Positions 6,335-8,505 of a DNA stretch of 8,505 bases are shown one piece after another (positions within the stretch are counted from its first letter, which is position 1; each line of letters begins with the position of its first letter). Location of the stretch: assembly GCA_030038035.1 (NCBI GenBank), contig JASHPP010000809.1:1-8505 (forward strand), in the 5' to 3' direction. The notes under the pieces are model-generated. The model searched no databases. It was given only the letters and a program-made list of their open reading frames with translations, and had not been told where the DNA came from. This DNA is from Trebonia sp. (GTDB lineage: Bacteria > Actinomycetota > Actinomycetes > Streptosporangiales > Streptosporangiaceae). The position numbers were made by a program, and so were the translations under genes.

Positions 6335-6444
6335 ACCCGCGGGACTCCCGGGACGCCAGGGAACTGCCTCACCGTGCTACCGGCCCGTATGCTGGCGGCC
6401 GGAGATGGAGATTAAGCCGTCGCGACCGCCCGGGGCAGGCAGGC
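6335..6444. other. Upstream region of the acetyltransferase-amidohydrolase pair
   Basis: A promoter for the GNAT gene should lie here. TATGCT at 6388-6393 fits a -10 element, but nothing close to TTGACA is found 16-18 bases upstream. TATGCT sits in the loop of a CCGGCC/GGCCGG hairpin (6380-6402). A GC-rich palindrome TCCCGGGA is at 6346-6353. A GGGGCAGG run just before 6445 can serve as the ribosome binding site. Confidence 0.35.
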
Positions 6445-7053
6445 ATGGCATTCCGGCAGCAAGGTGAGCCGCCAGGCACCGGCGGCACACTCACCGTGCA
6501 GCCGTCGGCGACATCGCCCGGCCTCCTGCTGCGCCCGTGGACCGAGCAGGACATTCCCGCGCTGGTCGCCGCGTATCGCGATCCGGTCATGCGGCACTGG
6601 CTGCGGCACGCGGTCACGACTACGCAGGAGGCGCACCGGATCATCCAGGCGCGCGGCGCCGAGCGGCGGGCCGGGACCGGCTTCAGCTTCGCGGTGCTGC
6701 ACGCCGACGCCGACGGCGCGGCCGGTGACCTGCTCGCAGGAGTCAGTATCCGCAGGCTCTACCGCGAGGGTGCCTCGGGCGAAGTGGGCTACTGGGTCGC
6801 GGCGCCCTGGCGCGGGCAGGGAATCGCGCCGCGGGCCCTGAACGCGGTATGCGAGTGGGCCTTCCGCCTGCCCAGGGACCGGCCGCTTGAACGAGTGGAA
6901 CTCATCCACGCCGTCGGCAACCACGCATCGTGCCGGGTGGCGGACAAAACCGGATTCGCCCTGACCGCGGTACTGCCGCCGCAGCTCCCCGAGTTCCCCG
7001 ACGACGCACACCTGCACATCCGGCTGGCTGACAAGCCACCGCCAACCACATAA
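6445..7053 (+). CDS. GNAT acetyltransferase, RimJ/RimL-like
   Basis: A 202-residue protein with a Gcn5-related N-acetyltransferase domain from about residue 27 (LLLRPWTEQDIPAL) to 195. The acetyl-CoA pyrophosphate-binding loop is WRGQGIAPRAL (122-132), fitting the R-x-x-G-x-A pattern. The strand before it is GEVGYWVAAPW (112-122), and the later NHASCRVADKTGF (159-171) is typical of the RimJ/RimL (Acetyltransf_3) group, which acetylates protein N-termini or small amines. The first 25 residues are low in structure; a GTG at codon 18 is an alternative start, but ATG 6445 has a better upstream GGGGCAGG. The amidohydrolase gene begins 8 bases after the stop, so the two are probably one operon. The substrate cannot be read from the sequence. 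Confidence 0.9.
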   Translation: MAFRQQGEPPGTGGTLTVQPSATSPGLLLRPWTEQDIPALVAAYRDPVMRHWLRHAVTTTQEAHRIIQARGAERRAGTGFSFAVLHADADGAAGDLLAGVSIRRLYREGASGEVGYWVAAPWRGQGIAPRALNAVCEWAFRLPRDRPLERVELIHAVGNHASCRVADKTGFALTAVLPPQLPEFPDDAHLHIRLADKPPPTT

Positions 7054-7061
7054 GGGTGACG

Positions 7062-8225
7062 ATGGACGACCTGCGCGCAGACCTGGAAGCGCTGTACAAG
7101 GACCTGCACGCCCACCCCGAACTGTCGTTCGCCGAACACCGGACGGCGGGGATCGCAGCGCAGCGGCTGGACGCGGCGGGGTTCGCCGTGACGACCGGCA
7201 TCGGCGGGACCGGCGTGGCGGGTGCGCTGCGCAACGGAGACGGGCCGACGGTGCTGCTGCGCGCCGACATGGACGCCCTGCCGCTGCGCGAGCAGACCGG
7301 CCTCGACTATGCCAGCGACGTCGTCGCGACCGACGCGCGCGGCGAGCGCACGCACGTCATGCACGCCTGCGGCCACGACATGCACGTGACCTGGCTGTGC
7401 GGCGCGGTCGCGGAGCTGGCCGCGGCACGCGGCGACTGGCAGGGCACGGTGATCGCGGTCTTCCAGCCCGCCGAGGAGGTCGGGGCGGGCGCGCGGGCCA
7501 TGCTCGACGACGGGCTGTTCCGCCGCGTCGGGGTTCCCGACGCGGTGCTCGGCCAGCATGTCTTCGCCAGCGATGCCGGGACCGTGCTGTACCGCGCCGG
7601 GGCGATGCTCGGCGCGGCCGAGAGCTGGGACGTGACGCTGTACGGCCGCGGCGGGCACGGCTCGCGGCCGGAGCGGGCCGTCGACCCGGTGGTGATGGCG
7701 GCGTCGGCGGTGCTGCGGCTGCAGACGCTTGTCGCCCGCGAGATCGCGCCCGCCGACCGGGGCGTCGTCACGGTATCCCGCCTGAGGGCGGGGCACGCGG
7801 AGAATGTCATCCCCGACACCGCGACGATCACGCTGAACTTCCGCGCCTACGATCCGCAGGTCCAGCGGCGGCTGACCGAGGGCGCGCGGCGGATCATCGA
7901 CGCCGAGGCGGCGGCCTCTGGCGCCGCGCGCCCGCCGTCGTACCTGACGCTGAGCTCGTTCCCCGTGACGGTCAACGACGCGGGGCTGACCGCCCGCCTG
8001 GCGGGCGTGTTCGGCAACGCGGTGGAGATGGAACCGGTGATGGGCAGCGAGGACTTCGGGCTATTCGCGACAGCGGCGGGTGTGCCATCGGTGTTCTGGG
8101 GAATCGGCGGCTCGAACGACGGCGCCCCGGGCAACCACTCCCCAGAGTTCGCCCCGCTGATCCAGCCCACGCTGCCGGCCGGCGTGCGTGCCATGGTGAG
8201 CGCCGCGCGGCACGTGCTCGGCTGA
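7062..8225 (+). CDS. M20D-family amidohydrolase (hippurate / IAA-amino acid hydrolase type)
   Basis: A 387-residue zinc or manganese amidohydrolase of family-typical length. These enzymes cleave N-acyl amino acids or related amides. The metal and catalytic motifs are all present: RADMDALP (67-74), MHACGHDMH (100-108, with C103 and H105), QPAEE (135-139, E138 and E139), GQH (164-166, H166), GSED (328-331) and GNHSPEF (357-363, H359). GRGGHGSRPE (196-205) marks the insertion into the dimerisation (lid) domain. There is no signal peptide, so it is cytosolic. ATG 7062 is chosen because AAGGG lies 5-6 bases upstream; an in-frame GTG at 7056 would overlap that site. It follows the acetyltransferase gene closely, perhaps giving opposed acylation and deacylation of related compounds, which is speculation. 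An intact enzyme is expected; the substrate is unknown. Confidence 0.93.
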   Translation: MDDLRADLEALYKDLHAHPELSFAEHRTAGIAAQRLDAAGFAVTTGIGGTGVAGALRNGDGPTVLLRADMDALPLREQTGLDYASDVVATDARGERTHVMHACGHDMHVTWLCGAVAELAAARGDWQGTVIAVFQPAEEVGAGARAMLDDGLFRRVGVPDAVLGQHVFASDAGTVLYRAGAMLGAAESWDVTLYGRGGHGSRPERAVDPVVMAASAVLRLQTLVAREIAPADRGVVTVSRLRAGHAENVIPDTATITLNFRAYDPQVQRRLTEGARRIIDAEAAASGAARPPSYLTLSSFPVTVNDAGLTARLAGVFGNAVEMEPVMGSEDFGLFATAAGVPSVFWGIGGSNDGAPGNHSPEFAPLIQPTLPAGVRAMVSAARHVLG

Positions 8226-8248
8226 GGCACGGGCACGGCCCGCCCCTG

Positions 8249-8277
8249 TTGGCAGGCGTTCCCCGGTGGTCTAGGCT
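8249..8277 (+). promoter_or_regulatory. Housekeeping-type promoter for the right-edge gene
   Basis: TTGGCA (8249-8254), 17 bases, then TAGGCT (8272-8277): close to the actinobacterial principal-sigma consensus with ideal spacing. It predicts a transcript start near 8284 and a leader of about 65 bases. Upstream, GGGC-acg-GCCC (8231-8241) is at most a weak terminator for the amidohydrolase gene. Confidence 0.6.
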
Positions 8278-8331
8278 CATGGTCAGGTGAGCCGGGAAGC
8301 CTGGTCGGCGCGATATCGGAAGTCCCTGGAC
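8274..8331 (+). promoter_or_regulatory. Hairpin-rich leader or operator ahead of the right-edge gene
   Basis: GGCTCA (8274-8279) and TGAGCC (8288-8293) form a 6-bp dyad overlapping the -10 element and the predicted start. Then come GCCGGGAAGCCTGGTCGGC (8291-8309), the palindrome CGATATCG (8311-8318) and GTCC-CT-GGAC (8322-8331). If transcription starts near 8284 the first dyad is only half transcribed, so it fits an operator better; the later part could be structured RNA. I cannot match it to a known riboswitch. Confidence 0.35.
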
Positions 8332-8350
8332 TCGTGCACCGGAGCGCGCC

Positions 8351-8505
8351 ATGACGATACCCGAGCAATTCCCGCGCCGCTTTACCCGCAGCCAGCCCGT
8401 GGCACCGCAAGCGCCTGGCGGCGGGCCGGCCGACGCCGTCGCCGTCTCCCCGGCGCGCGCGGCCGCCCGCGGCAGCCAGCCGTGGCTGCGGGCGGCGCTG
8501 CTGCT
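8351..8505 (+). CDS. Start of an unidentified gene, cut by the window edge
   Basis: ATG at 8351, with CCGGAG ending 7 bases upstream and a good promoter before it, opens a frame that continues to the window end (51 codons seen). The visible N-terminus is probably disordered and cytoplasmic: MTIPEQFPRRFTRSQPVAPQ, then a Gly/Ala/Pro-rich stretch to about residue 43. It becomes hydrophobic at PWLRAALL (44-51), which may begin a membrane segment. This would fit a multi-pass membrane protein or a membrane-anchored enzyme, but no family can be named from so little. Confidence 0.7.
   Translation, partial: MTIPEQFPRRFTRSQPVAPQAPGGGPADAVAVSPARAAARGSQPWLRAALL

Noticed and set aside
7056..7061. GTG 7056 as the amidohydrolase start
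   Set aside because: It overlaps the AAGGG ribosome binding site that suits ATG 7062.

Overview
High-GC DNA whose coding frames strongly prefer G or C at third positions. It encodes GTG/ATG-started genes, an OmpR-type regulator with a translationally coupled kinase, and CHAT and WD40 proteins typical of multicellular bacteria. This suggests an Actinomycetota chromosome, probably a filamentous or complex-developing lineage; I cannot place it below that.

Layout. Left third (1-2253, minus strand): a gene for a stand-alone WD40 beta-propeller of eight exactly 42-residue repeats, followed 69 bases downstream by a gene for a CHAT-domain (caspase-like) protease that runs off the left edge. They look like one transcription unit and are the best candidate here for an uncharacterised conflict or signalling module, with a diversifying repeat sensor made separately from a protease effector.

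Middle (2445-4519, minus strand): a response regulator and sensor histidine kinase whose genes overlap at ATGA. Divergent from them (4757-6184, plus strand) lies an FtsX/MacB-type ABC permease. The partner ATPase gene is missing. In its place, 5 bases after the permease stop, is a 29-codon ORF that reads as the first residues of such an ATPase joined directly to its H-loop region. The homology then stops exactly where a 76-bp inverted-repeat structure begins. On the other flank a 45-residue open frame looks like the 3' end of another lost gene. The locus therefore looks like a two-component-regulated exporter that has been rearranged and partly dismantled.

Right third (6445-8505, plus strand): a RimJ/RimL-type GNAT acetyltransferase and an M20D amidohydrolase in tight tandem, then a good housekeeping-type promoter and a short hairpin-rich leader ahead of a gene cut by the right edge.

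No rRNA, tRNA, CRISPR array or intact transposase was seen.
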